Assembly (NCBI GenBank): GCA_030550235.1
Contig: JAUQPU010000001.1
Span: 159,458 to 223,457, forward strand
Length of the DNA stretch: 64,000 nucleotides
Source of the DNA: Thermoproteota archaeon
GTDB lineage: Archaea; Thermoproteota; Nitrososphaeria_A; Caldarchaeales; Calditenuaceae
Direction: 5' to 3'
A model generated the notes under the pieces. That model saw nothing but the letters and a program-made list of their open reading frames with translations, was not told the DNA's origin and made no database searches. This document shows positions 7,252 through 15,205 of this stretch, piece after piece; within the stretch, counting starts at the first letter, position 1; every line of letters starts with the position of its first letter. Made by a program: the position numbers and the translations under genes.

Positions 7252-8666
7252 CTTCTCCTTCCCAAATGCCTTATTGGTGGGGATACACCGTCGAGGAGGC
7301 TGTATAGAAACTCTCTAAAATCTTTGTTCTCTTTGATCCTCTCGAATAGGCCACTTCTGCTGGTCAGTATCTCAGCCCTCCTTAATTCCTCCTTGAGGCC
7401 GTGCGATACTGCCACCTGTCCAGCCTCTATCCATCTTCTGAGGAGTCTATCCGCCTCCGTGTCTTCGCGTCTCAGGAGGGCGTACAGCCTCTCACCCTCC
7501 ACCCAGGGCCCAGCTGCCCTCTCACCCCTGCGGAGCGTCTTCTCAATGAAGTCTAAAGCATTTTCCATCCAGACTGGAGGTCCCATCCTAAGCTCGTATC
7601 TGGGGAGGGTGAGGCCTGCAAGCTCGTAGAGCAGGAGCACCTCGTTTCCAGACTGGGCCGCTCCAGCCCTGTAGACTTGGAACCCCTCCTTCTCCAGCCT
7701 CCTCGCGACTCCGCGCATCGTGTGCTTAATTTCTCCCCAGAGTATGTCAGGCGGCAGCTCCGCGACCTTAAAGAAAACTCCTAGAAGCTCACGGTCCCCC
7801 TCTTCAGCCATAACCACTTCAGGCGGCTTGAAGAAGCTGACGCTCGGGCTCCTAATGAAGAGCTTCGATGCAAGTATAAACTCGGCTAGCTTTGTGGTGC
7901 TTACGGCCGCGGCGACGTTCCGTGCAGGGTCTACTGGGTCTGGAAGTATCAGAGGGGCGTTGGGGAACTGCTTCAGGGCCTCAGCACGCCCGATACTTCC
8001 GTTCAGTTCTATGTAAACTGGGGGCCGCCACCCGGCAACGCTCCTTAGTAGCTTAGTAAACCCGGCATGTCCTATGACTAGAAGCTCGGAGAGGTATCCG
8101 CTAATGCCTTCAACCCTAATCTCGGCCCCATATAAACCGGAGCCTATCAGGAAGCCCTTCAGGAGGCGTATGTCGCGCCTCAGCTCAGGAGTAAGCCTCG
8201 ACCTCACAAACTCTGTGTGGTAGGGAGTCCTGTCAACTGCGCTAATCCAGTGGCCGGGCCCGGTCTCAAAGCATCCGACTATATTGACGCGGACAGCCTC
8301 AACCTCGCCCTCGATGTAGGGGTGGCTCGCGTATCTGAGCCAATGCCTCCCGCCCAGCCCCTCAATAACCCTCCCCCCCACGCTGAGGATTGTGGACTCG
8401 AGTTTCTCCATGCCAACATCGGGGCTGAAGTGGATGAAGACATCAACCTCCGCCCTTCCCTTGACCCAGGTATCCTTAGCTACAGAGCCCTCTATAGAGG
8501 CGCTCAAAAAGCCCTCACAACCCTCGAACTCTTCCATACAAGTTGAGAGAAGCTTAGCCGCCATACCAGTGACATGCCGCCTCTCAGACTCTTCGGGCTC
8601 AACGATTAGGGAGGCTTCCTCCAGTACCTGCTCCAGCCTCGTCAAATTCCCTACCCATGAAGACAC
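7248..8666 (-). CDS. cca: archaeal class I CCA-adding tRNA nucleotidyltransferase
   Basis: A 472-residue archaeal CCA enzyme that builds or repairs the tRNA 3' CCA end. The nucleotidyltransferase head GSVAKDTWVKGRAEVDVFIHF carries E73 and D75. Next come RYASHPYIEG, SAVDRTPYHTEF, RLLKGFLIGSGLYGAE and GISGYLSELLVIGH, all conserved landmarks. The odd feature is AVRVNIVGC (124-132): the third metal-binding carboxylate expected in the VDVVPC strand is N128. The codon reads AAT. The fold and other motifs are intact, so this may be a working variant. It is the first gene of a two-gene operon with the COG2112 kinase. Confidence 0.85.
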   Translation of the reverse strand: MSSWVGNLTRLEQVLEEASLIVEPEESERRHVTGMAAKLLSTCMEEFEGCEGFLSASIEGSVAKDTWVKGRAEVDVFIHFSPDVGMEKLESTILSVGGRVIEGLGGRHWLRYASHPYIEGEVEAVRVNIVGCFETGPGHWISAVDRTPYHTEFVRSRLTPELRRDIRLLKGFLIGSGLYGAEIRVEGISGYLSELLVIGHAGFTKLLRSVAGWRPPVYIELNGSIGRAEALKQFPNAPLILPDPVDPARNVAAAVSTTKLAEFILASKLFIRSPSVSFFKPPEVVMAEEGDRELLGVFFKVAELPPDILWGEIKHTMRGVARRLEKEGFQVYRAGAAQSGNEVLLLYELAGLTLPRYELRMGPPVWMENALDFIEKTLRRGERAAGPWVEGERLYALLRREDTEADRLLRRWIEAGQVAVSHGLKEELRRAEILTSRSGLFERIKENKDFREFLYSLLDGVSPPIRHLGRRS

Positions 8667-8716
8667 ATAACAGCTGGACTATATTTAGTAGCCTAGGGAG
8701 TGTCAGTTGAGGAGCT

Positions 8717-9676
8717 TCAGGGATAGTAGTAACGGTAGACCGTCTCCAGGTCCTTTAGGAGTGGTATCATCTCCTGGTCTCCCCTCACCGTTGTTATTAG
8801 TGAGCCGACCAGGGTTGCCCTTCTAAGAGAGTCGAATAGGTTTCGACCAGCCAGCTGGCAGGCGAGGAATGTTCCAGCAAGGCCATCTCCGGCACCTATC
8901 GGGTCTTCAACACTGACTTGGACGGCTTCAGCTCTGGCCTTCTCGCCTCCTGAAGACGCTACGGCCCCCCTCTCACCCAGCTTAACCACAACTGTATCGA
9001 CGCCGAGGCCCCTGAAGACCTCCAATATCTTTTCAGGCTCGTTCTCGCCCACTAGAATCTCAGAATCAGTCGGGTCTGTGAAGAGTATGTCAGCCTTTTC
9101 AACCATGGGCATCAACACCTCAGCAGCCTCCTCCAAGCTGGGCCAAAGGGCTGGGCGGATGTTTGTATCTATCGAGACTTGGACTCCGTTGTCTTGGGCG
9201 AGCCCAAGCGCTTTAAAACATGCCTCCCTAGCGGACTGGCTGAGAGCGGGGGTTATCCCCGTAAAGTGAAGTATCCTCGCACCCTGGAAGGCCTCTTCCA
9301 CTACATCCTCTGGTGAGAGCCTGCTCCCCGCCGAGCCGCGCCTATAATAAACCATCGCGCTCTTAGACGGAATCGGATAACCCCTCTGGACAAAGTAGAT
9401 TCCAGTAGGCGCGGCCGGGTCAGTCCTAAGCCACCTCGTATCCACGCGCTCCGCCCTAAGCCACGCCTCAATATTCCTGCCAAACTCATCATCTCCAACC
9501 CTACCTATGAAGGCAGCGCTCCTACCCAACCTACTTACACAAACCGCGACGTTAGCCTCCGCCCCAGCAACATGCTTCTCGAATAGCGAGACGTGTCTCA
9601 GTGGGCCCTTTGTTAGGGCGTTAAACTGTATAAGGGCTTCACCGATGGAGATCAGCTCAGCCAAGTCTACCCACAT
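8717..9676 (-). CDS. kdgK: 2-keto-3-deoxygluconate kinase (PfkB family)
   Basis: A 319-residue ribokinase-family sugar kinase. It closely follows Sulfolobus KDG kinase: GEALIQFNALTKGPLRHV, FEKHVAGAEANVAV, RGYPIPSKSAMVYYRRGS and AGSRLSPEDV. The anion hole and catalytic Asp are in DPIGAGDGLAGTF. It phosphorylates 2-keto-3-deoxygluconate (and perhaps the galactonate epimer) to KDPG in the semi-phosphorylative Entner-Doudoroff pathway. Its 5' end overlaps kdgA by 20 nt, which indicates an operon kdgA-kdgK. An internal TTG (residue 5) is an alternative start. Confidence 0.9.
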   Translation of the reverse strand: MWVDLAELISIGEALIQFNALTKGPLRHVSLFEKHVAGAEANVAVCVSRLGRSAAFIGRVGDDEFGRNIEAWLRAERVDTRWLRTDPAAPTGIYFVQRGYPIPSKSAMVYYRRGSAGSRLSPEDVVEEAFQGARILHFTGITPALSQSAREACFKALGLAQDNGVQVSIDTNIRPALWPSLEEAAEVLMPMVEKADILFTDPTDSEILVGENEPEKILEVFRGLGVDTVVVKLGERGAVASSGGEKARAEAVQVSVEDPIGAGDGLAGTFLACQLAGRNLFDSLRRATLVGSLITTVRGDQEMIPLLKDLETVYRYYYP

Positions 9677-10562
9677 CCTCTGCCAGCTTATTGATTGGAG
9701 TTAGGGCCCGGGAGAGCAGCTCCTTCTCCTCTTGGCGTAGATTTCTTGTTGGCTGTATAGGTGGGCCGAGGTCAACACCCCTGAGGGCGAGGGCATAGCG
9801 ATAAGAAGCCAAATCAGGACCAATGCTCTTCAATACTCGCCTAACCCTGTTAACGGCTAGCTGAAGTCGGAGAGCCTCGGAGCGGTCACCCCTCTCAACA
9901 GCCCTAAAAATACCTACTGCCAACTCAGGATAGATGGAGGACAGGGCGCTGACATGGGCCCTAACACCTATCGAGAAGGCGTAGTAGAGGAGGTTATCTC
10001 CTCCACAGGCCACGAAATGGCTTGAACCGAAGCTTGAATGAAGCTCCAGGATCAGGTCGGGGTCTCCGCTACTATCCTTGATACCCTTGACCGCCGGGAC
10101 AAGCTCAAAGACCCGCGCTATATCCTGGAAACTTAACGAGTAGGCCTGTCTCCCCGGATTATTGTAGAATAGTACAGGAATGCTTGTGGAGGAGGCGATG
10201 GCTGAGTAGAAGTTCGCTAAGGAATCTGCCTCGTATCTGTAATAGTATGGTGCGACTGCGGAAACAGCGTCGGCCCCGATTTCCTGCGAATGTCTTGCCA
10301 GTTTGGAGGAGGATTCGACATCGCTTGAACCTACATGGACTATCTTTAGGAACCTATCCCCTGCTGAGTTTACGATCTTCTCGGCTATCCTACTCCTCTC
10401 AGCGACTGATAGCTTCGCTCCCTCGCCAGTCGTTCCGAGGATGAAGACTCCCCCAATACCCTTCTCATGGAGAAATCTGAGGTATGAGTCAACTGCAGAG
10501 TCTTGGGCTCCGTTTGGAGTGATGATGGCGGATATTATCCCTCTGAAGCCTTCTAATTTCAC
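9657..10562 (-). CDS. kdgA: 2-keto-3-deoxy-(6-phospho)gluconate aldolase (DHDPS superfamily)
   Basis: A 301-residue class I aldolase. Schiff-base lysine K162 is in VKGIKDSSGD, Y133 in LFYNNPGRQAY, and GTTGEG (43-48) binds the oxoacid carboxylate. It is expected to cleave KDG or KDPG to pyruvate and a glyceraldehyde species. Pairing with the KDG kinase separates it from true dihydrodipicolinate synthase. The start ATG is 25-30 nt below an AT-rich TATA-like element on the minus strand (about 10583-10596), suggesting a leaderless operon mRNA. A GfcR-like regulator is transcribed divergently. Confidence 0.88.
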   Translation of the reverse strand: MKLEGFRGIISAIITPNGAQDSAVDSYLRFLHEKGIGGVFILGTTGEGAKLSVAERSRIAEKIVNSAGDRFLKIVHVGSSDVESSSKLARHSQEIGADAVSAVAPYYYRYEADSLANFYSAIASSTSIPVLFYNNPGRQAYSLSFQDIARVFELVPAVKGIKDSSGDPDLILELHSSFGSSHFVACGGDNLLYYAFSIGVRAHVSALSSIYPELAVGIFRAVERGDRSEALRLQLAVNRVRRVLKSIGPDLASYRYALALRGVDLGPPIQPTRNLRQEEKELLSRALTPINKLAEDVGRLG

Positions 10563-10675
10563 ACAATTCCTGTAGCATTGGCACCATAATTATTTTTCGA
10601 GTGGGATGAGCTTCTCGTCTCGCCTGGATTTCTTGAAAGCTTAAATTGGTGTGTGACCCTCTGGTCGGTTGGTGG
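10563..10675. promoter_or_regulatory. divergent promoter region between kdgA and the GfcR-like regulator
   Basis: These 113 bases hold a minus-strand TATA-like AAAAATAATTATG around 10583-10596 for kdgA-kdgK. A plus-strand AGCTTAAATT at 10638-10647 lies about 29 nt upstream of the regulator's TTG 10676. Any operator used by the regulator should lie here; I could not identify a clear inverted repeat by eye. Confidence 0.45.
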
Positions 10676-11395
10676 TTGACGAAAATCTCAGACCTTTATC
10701 TGCGGCTGAGTGCTGTTGAGGTTTTAGCCTATCTAAGGGAAAGGTATGGCTATAAGAGGCTCTCAGAGATGCTCGGACTACAAGTCTCCATACTCAGTAG
10801 ATACATAAATGGGCATGTGCTTCCGAACACCGCCAGGGCTGAGAAGATTGTCAGCCTATTCAACGAGTCTCTACTCTCTGATTTAGTGAAGCAGAGGCTA
10901 TCGAGAACTGAGGATGGCTTCTACGACCTGTCAGCGATAGTCACGGATGTTGGCCTGCTCCGCCTCATAGCGAAGGTGGTTAGCAACGAGTTTAGCGTCT
11001 TCTCAATAAACAAGCTACTAACAGTGGCTACAGACGGGATTCCACTCGCTGTACAAGTTGCAACAGAGCTTAGGGCAGGGCTAATAATAGCTAAGAAAAG
11101 AAAGGACCTAAATATTAAGAGCTATATCGAGGAGCCGATTAAACGGACCCCTGCTCTTGTAGAATACCTCTACGTGGCTAGGCAGGCTTTGAGGAAGAAC
11201 GATGTAGTGCTAATTGTTGATGACGTGGCTCGTAGCGGCGAGACGATAAATGGGATGGTGAGAATCGTGAATAAGACTGGGGCCCGGCTGGCCGGGGTGT
11301 TTACCATTGTGATGCTTGAAGAGGTTAAGGAGCGGATTAGGCAGCTCCTCCCACCTTCCGGGGTTTTGAAGAGCCTAGTCACCTTCCCCTCCTAA
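10676..11395 (+). CDS. GfcR-like transcription regulator: HTH + orotate-phosphoribosyltransferase-like domain
   Basis: About 239 residues. The N-terminal helix-turn-helix is visible in RLSEMLGLQVSILSRYINGH. The rest is a type I phosphoribosyltransferase fold with a PRPP-loop-like VVLIVDDVARSGETINGM near the C-terminus. This architecture matches the haloarchaeal regulator GfcR, a PyrE-like protein that controls sugar degradation through the semi-phosphorylative Entner-Doudoroff route. Here the gene is divergent from kdgA-kdgK, which independently points to the same target pathway. TTG 10676 is preferred over TTG 10646 because the TATA element at 10638-10647 would overlap the latter. It is unlikely to be a biosynthetic PRTase. 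Confidence 0.75.
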   Translation: MTKISDLYLRLSAVEVLAYLRERYGYKRLSEMLGLQVSILSRYINGHVLPNTARAEKIVSLFNESLLSDLVKQRLSRTEDGFYDLSAIVTDVGLLRLIAKVVSNEFSVFSINKLLTVATDGIPLAVQVATELRAGLIIAKKRKDLNIKSYIEEPIKRTPALVEYLYVARQALRKNDVVLIVDDVARSGETINGMVRIVNKTGARLAGVFTIVMLEEVKERIRQLLPPSGVLKSLVTFPS

Positions 11396-11401
11396 GATAT
11401 T

Positions 11402-12418
11402 CTATCTGGTTGAGGGCTGCTGCATCGTGACGCAATGTATACCGCCAAGGCCATAAAAAAGCTCCCTGCACATAATCCCGACTACTCGCCTTTGCGTAAA
11501 GCAATCTGCTAAAACCGATAAAGCCTCCTCATCCTCCTCCACACCGAATAGGGGGACTAGGACCGACTCGTTTGTGATGTAGAAGTTAAGGTAGGACAGG
11601 GGGACATGTTGGTCTAGGACCTTAGTCGGTGCGGGGCATGGAACTCTAATTACCTCAATCCCCGCCCTTTTCTTCTTGTTGAATTCTTCGAGCCTCTTAA
11701 AAGCTCTCTCGAGGATTCTCCTGTTGACATTATCGCGCCTCTCTTCGGCGAGGGCTACAGTCCTAGGCGAGGTGAACCTTGCAAATACGTCTACATGGCC
11801 GTCTGTATCGTCTCCAACCAACCCCTGCTCAAACCATAAAACGTCTCTAACGCCGAGGCGTCTGCGAAACTCCTCCTCCAAGTCTTCTCGTCTGAGCCCC
11901 GGGTTTCTAGAAGTGTCAAGAAGGCACTGCTCCGTTGTTAGGAGCTGTCCGTCGCCCGAGACCTCTATAGCTCCACCCTCAACAACCCGGCTGCTATGGA
12001 TTGGCTTGGCGCCTGAGAGCTTGAGGATTTGAAGCCCGGCCTCGTCATCACGTGCGAGCTCAGGATACTTCATCCCCCAAGCGTTGAACCTCCACTTTAT
12101 GCCGATCAAGAAGTCTTCATCCGCGTTTTTGACAAATATCGGGGCATAATCCCTCACCCATACATCCTCTGTGTGGACGGTGTGGAACTCTACTGCCCTC
12201 ATGGAGACCCCCGTCTCGTCCAGCAGGCGATAAACCCTCTCCTCCTCCGCCTCATCGTTTACAAGTATCTTGACAACCTCCCCTCTCGCAATCTCATAGA
12301 CCATCTCGCAGTAGGTCTCCTCAACCCTGCCGATTATGGAGCTCGGGAAGGTCGACTTATTATGGGGCCATGCAATCCATGTGCAGCTATGCCTCTCCCA
12401 CTCCGCAGGCGCTCTCAA
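11402..12418 (-). CDS. aguA: agmatine deiminase
   Basis: A 338-residue pentein-fold hydrolase that converts agmatine to N-carbamoylputrescine and ammonia. It begins PAEWERHSCTWIAWPHN, as in the family. Substrate and catalytic residues appear in VWVRDYAPIF, the DDTDGHVD loop, and the catalytic cysteine C329 in GGIHCVTMQQP. The start overlaps the stop of aguB by four bases (12415-12418). The pathway is usual in bacteria and plants, while most archaea are thought to use agmatinase, so transfer is a reasonable inference. Confidence 0.9.
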   Translation of the reverse strand: MRAPAEWERHSCTWIAWPHNKSTFPSSIIGRVEETYCEMVYEIARGEVVKILVNDEAEEERVYRLLDETGVSMRAVEFHTVHTEDVWVRDYAPIFVKNADEDFLIGIKWRFNAWGMKYPELARDDEAGLQILKLSGAKPIHSSRVVEGGAIEVSGDGQLLTTEQCLLDTSRNPGLRREDLEEEFRRRLGVRDVLWFEQGLVGDDTDGHVDVFARFTSPRTVALAEERRDNVNRRILERAFKRLEEFNKKKRAGIEVIRVPCPAPTKVLDQHVPLSYLNFYITNESVLVPLFGVEEDEEALSVLADCFTQRRVVGIMCRELFYGLGGIHCVTMQQPSTR

Positions 12419-13254
12419 CCCAAGATGGCACCATATGTATCAGGCCTCCTCCTATTGAGGAAGCCCCATCCCTCCCTAATCCTCGGGCCCTGCTTCATAT
12501 CAATCTCGCCTATGAAGACGCCCTCCTCCGTATCGGCTCTGACAACAACCCTTCCGAAAGCGTCTATGAGGAGCGACCTCCCCCAGAACTCAACCCTCCC
12601 CTCCCTGCCAACGCGGTTCGTGACAGCTACGGGCAGGGCGTTGGCTATGGCGTGGCCCCTCTGAACCGTCTCCCATGCGTCAGCCCAGTCACCCTCCTCC
12701 TGTGATATTCTATCTACATTTCCGATGGCTGAGGGGTAGAAAATGATCTCAGCGCCCTTTAAGGCTAGGATCCGAGCAGGCTCAGGGAACCACTGGTCGT
12801 AGCAGATTAACACACCGACCCTGCAGAGGGAGCTCTCGAAGACATTATACCCCAGGTCGCCGGCTGTGAAGTAGTGGGCCTCCCAGAAACACTCATCATC
12901 GGGCAGGTGCATCTTCCTATACTTCCCCAAATATCTCCCGCTTGAGTCGATTACGAAGGATGTATTGTAGAGGGCGCCTCCACTCCGCTCAGGTATTGAG
13001 CCCGCCACAACTAGGAGTTTACCCCTCCTCGCGAGCTCCGATAACTCCCATGTTAGCCTGCCGGGAACCTCTTCGGAATGGGGTACTTCACCACCAATGT
13101 TTACAGGGAAATATCTTGTGACAAATAGTTCCGGGAGACACGCGACATCTGCCCCCTGCCTCGCCGCCTCATTAAGAAGGGTAACCGCCTTCTCAATATT
13201 TCTGGATACCGTCTCGGACATCCTCATCTGAATGAGCGCTACTTTTACACGCAT
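12415..13254 (-). CDS. aguB: N-carbamoylputrescine amidohydrolase (nitrilase superfamily)
   Basis: A 279-residue carbon-nitrogen hydrolase. The Glu-Lys-Cys triad is E42 (CLPELF), K114 (KYRKMHLPDD) and C151 (VLICYDQWFPEPAR). The residues around the triad, GDWADAWETVQRGHAIANA and NRVGREG, fit plant and bacterial N-carbamoylputrescine amidases. It releases putrescine, CO2 and ammonia from the AguA product. It precedes aguA in a translationally coupled operon. The 13255-13343 gap carries divergent promoters for this gene and the CBS protein. Confidence 0.88.
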   Translation of the reverse strand: MRVKVALIQMRMSETVSRNIEKAVTLLNEAARQGADVACLPELFVTRYFPVNIGGEVPHSEEVPGRLTWELSELARRGKLLVVAGSIPERSGGALYNTSFVIDSSGRYLGKYRKMHLPDDECFWEAHYFTAGDLGYNVFESSLCRVGVLICYDQWFPEPARILALKGAEIIFYPSAIGNVDRISQEEGDWADAWETVQRGHAIANALPVAVTNRVGREGRVEFWGRSLLIDAFGRVVVRADTEEGVFIGEIDMKQGPRIREGWGFLNRRRPDTYGAILG

Positions 13255-13346
13255 CCGCTACTGCAAGTGTAGTTGGGCTCCCTACTTAAATGAGTCGCTG
13301 CACGGAATACTTTTAAACCCCCTGAAGAATACTAGTGTAGGTCTTG

Positions 13347-13766
13347 ATGAAAGCGGGCACAATTAAGGCAAAGGATGTTATGAATCCTTTCGTAGTGACT
13401 ATCAGGCCTGAGGACACGGCCTGGACTGCGCTTGAGCTCATGTTCTCCAGAAGGGTTGGGGCTCTGGTTGTTGTGGAGGGGAATAAACCTGTTGGCATAG
13501 TGACGGAGAGGGACATTTTGAGAGGACTATTAATGAGGAGGGGGCTAGAAGACCTCCTCTCCATGCTGGTGAGAGACGTGATGAGTAAAGAGCTCATTAC
13601 ATGCGCACCCGATACGCCCCTAATCGATGTCCTAGTCAGAATGGTTGAGAAGGACATCAGACGTATGCCTGTGATAAGCAATGGGGTGCTTGAAGGCATA
13701 ATAACAGAGAAGAACTGCATAAAAGCCCTCCTCGACCTTATCAGCGCCCACGGAGTAGTCACGTAG
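13347..13766 (+). CDS. tandem CBS-domain protein
   Basis: About 139 residues made almost entirely of one CBS pair. Repeat 1 starts IKAKDVMNPFVVTIRPEDTA and ends GIVTERDILRG; repeat 2 starts VRDVMSKELITCAPDTP and ends GIITEKNCIKAL. CBS pairs bind adenosyl nucleotides and sense energy state. No effector domain is attached, so the partner is unknown. ATG 13347 follows a TTG at 13344; a CTTTTAAA element at about 13309 is the likely TATA box. Confidence 0.85.
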   Translation: MKAGTIKAKDVMNPFVVTIRPEDTAWTALELMFSRRVGALVVVEGNKPVGIVTERDILRGLLMRRGLEDLLSMLVRDVMSKELITCAPDTPLIDVLVRMVEKDIRRMPVISNGVLEGIITEKNCIKALLDLISAHGVVT

Positions 13767-13798
13767 GAAAGGCGAGCACCTCAGTAAGGATTTAGGCT

Positions 13799-14377
13799 TC
13801 AGAACTTTTCGGAGAACTTCACATTAATTAGGCCTTTACTAATTGTCTTGTCCTGTATCTCCAATCCGTACTTCTCGAGCACACCCTCCACGAAATAGTA
13901 GACGCAGGTAGTTGACTCTATCCTCCCCCCCACGCCAACGGCGCTCAGCTCGTATGTTGTGTGGTTAAGTCTGCGAAGACTTACCCTCTTCAGAGGGAAA
14001 AAGTTCGATAAGGTCTGAGCCAGCGAGACTAGCTTCTCGATATCCATTGCCTCGAGCTTAAAGTACTCGGCCAACTCAATTCCAATTTGCTTAAAGGCGT
14101 TCTGAAGGTCTTTAGCGTTATTCTTATAGAGCTCCAGTATCAACTTGTCGAGGAAATCCGAGGGGATAACAACCGCATCGACATCCCTCAAGATCTTCAT
14201 CACGCCTACAAGATTTCGTAACCCCTGGAAATCCACCCCCATCTTCATGAGAAGTATCGCCGTCTCGAGAATCTGATTTGTGAGGGAGAATAACGTCATA
14301 TTCTTCTCCCGCGCAAGTGCAAGCAACTCCTTAGCAATCTCTCCATTTACAGATAGGGTGGAGCGATACATATTCAT
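13799..14377 (-). CDS. hypothetical protein with possible ribbon-helix-helix N-terminus
   Basis: A 192-residue protein I do not recognise. Residues 4-45 (STLSVNGEIAKELLALAREK, then TLFSLTNQILETAILL) have the strand-helix-helix look of a MetJ/Arc-type DNA-binding domain. The remaining 145 residues are a mixed helical region ending in TTCVYYFVEGVLEKYGLEI. There is no membrane segment. A CATATATTAG element about 30 nt upstream on the minus strand is a plausible TATA box. Function unknown. Confidence 0.55.
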   Translation of the reverse strand: MNMYRSTLSVNGEIAKELLALAREKNMTLFSLTNQILETAILLMKMGVDFQGLRNLVGVMKILRDVDAVVIPSDFLDKLILELYKNNAKDLQNAFKQIGIELAEYFKLEAMDIEKLVSLAQTLSNFFPLKRVSLRRLNHTTYELSAVGVGGRIESTTCVYYFVEGVLEKYGLEIQDKTISKGLINVKFSEKF

Positions 14378-14462
14378 CTAATCTCATATAAGATGTCCTC
14401 TAATATATGTGTGTTTAAACGAATAGATTAATGGATTGGCTCAGGTTGTTACCACCGATTCT

Positions 14463-15164
14463 TTAATGGCCTACCTTTACCTTACTCGACTTTAGGAGCT
14501 GGGGCTCCAGCTTTCTTCCGAGCTTTAGCTTATTTACTGGGGGTGAGGGTAGTGTTAGGGGGTGTTCTGCGAGGAGGCTGTTTAAAGCTCTCAGCGGAGT
14601 TATAAACACCTCAGAGATGGCCGGCGAGGTGTAGGGTGAGACGAGTATTGGGATTATATAGTGTGTGACATCTCCGCTGCCGAGGAGTCCTATTAATGCG
14701 CGGCAGAATAGGTTCATCCTTGCCTTTAGCTTTCTAGCCTCATTTAGGGCAAGGCTTCCTGAGAGGCTCCTCATCCATCTCTTACACTCGATCAAGTAAA
14801 CCACATCCCCCTTAAGAGCAAGTATATCTAGCTGGGCTCGTTTATGGTCTGAGGTCACTGTTATATTTCTATAGACTTTTAGACCTGTCTCCTCCAGCAT
14901 ACGGGCCACCATAATCTCGAAAAGTTCCCATGAAAGGCTTCTGGAGACTTCTTCAAAGGCCCTGCTCCTCTCTAGCCATTTTAAAGCAGCCTCGGTCAGT
15001 TTTCTCCTGTCTAAATCTGAGCCATGGCCTATGCCTAGGCGTTTCAGAGACTCTGAGACCCTGGATTCGGGGAGCTGGGTGTGGAGAGAGATGGCAGCCG
15101 GGCTGCTGGTGTTGAGCTTCAAGGCGATTTTTAAAACTTTCAGGTCCAGTGTGGTCAGATCCAC
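14463..15164 (-). CDS. predicted nuclease: HTH + PD-(D/E)XK restriction-endonuclease-like domain
   Basis: A 233-residue protein. The first 65 residues form a winged-helix-like region (LDLKVLKIALKL ... ESRVSESLKRLGIG). A PD-(D/E)XK core follows: E85 region in WELFEIMVARML, D113 in QLDILALKGD, and the E-x-K pair in VYLIECKRW. This is the arrangement of Mrr-type and archaeal housekeeping endonuclease-like proteins. No methyltransferase is nearby, so it is not an obvious restriction system. The target is unknown. Confidence 0.65.
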   Translation of the reverse strand: MDLTTLDLKVLKIALKLNTSSPAAISLHTQLPESRVSESLKRLGIGHGSDLDRRKLTEAALKWLERSRAFEEVSRSLSWELFEIMVARMLEETGLKVYRNITVTSDHKRAQLDILALKGDVVYLIECKRWMRSLSGSLALNEARKLKARMNLFCRALIGLLGSGDVTHYIIPILVSPYTSPAISEVFITPLRALNSLLAEHPLTLPSPPVNKLKLGRKLEPQLLKSSKVKVGH

Positions 15165-15205
15165 TGGGCTGTCACACCTCGATTAACCCCCTGTAATGCT
15201 GGACT

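Noticed and set aside
12029-12664. Long plus-strand ORF (211 codons)
   Set aside because: It lies antisense to aguA and aguB, which have full motifs and coupling. The translation is low-complexity with no domain.
13313-13762. Minus-strand ORF of 149 codons
   Set aside because: Exact antisense of the CBS-domain gene, Ser/Thr-rich shadow.
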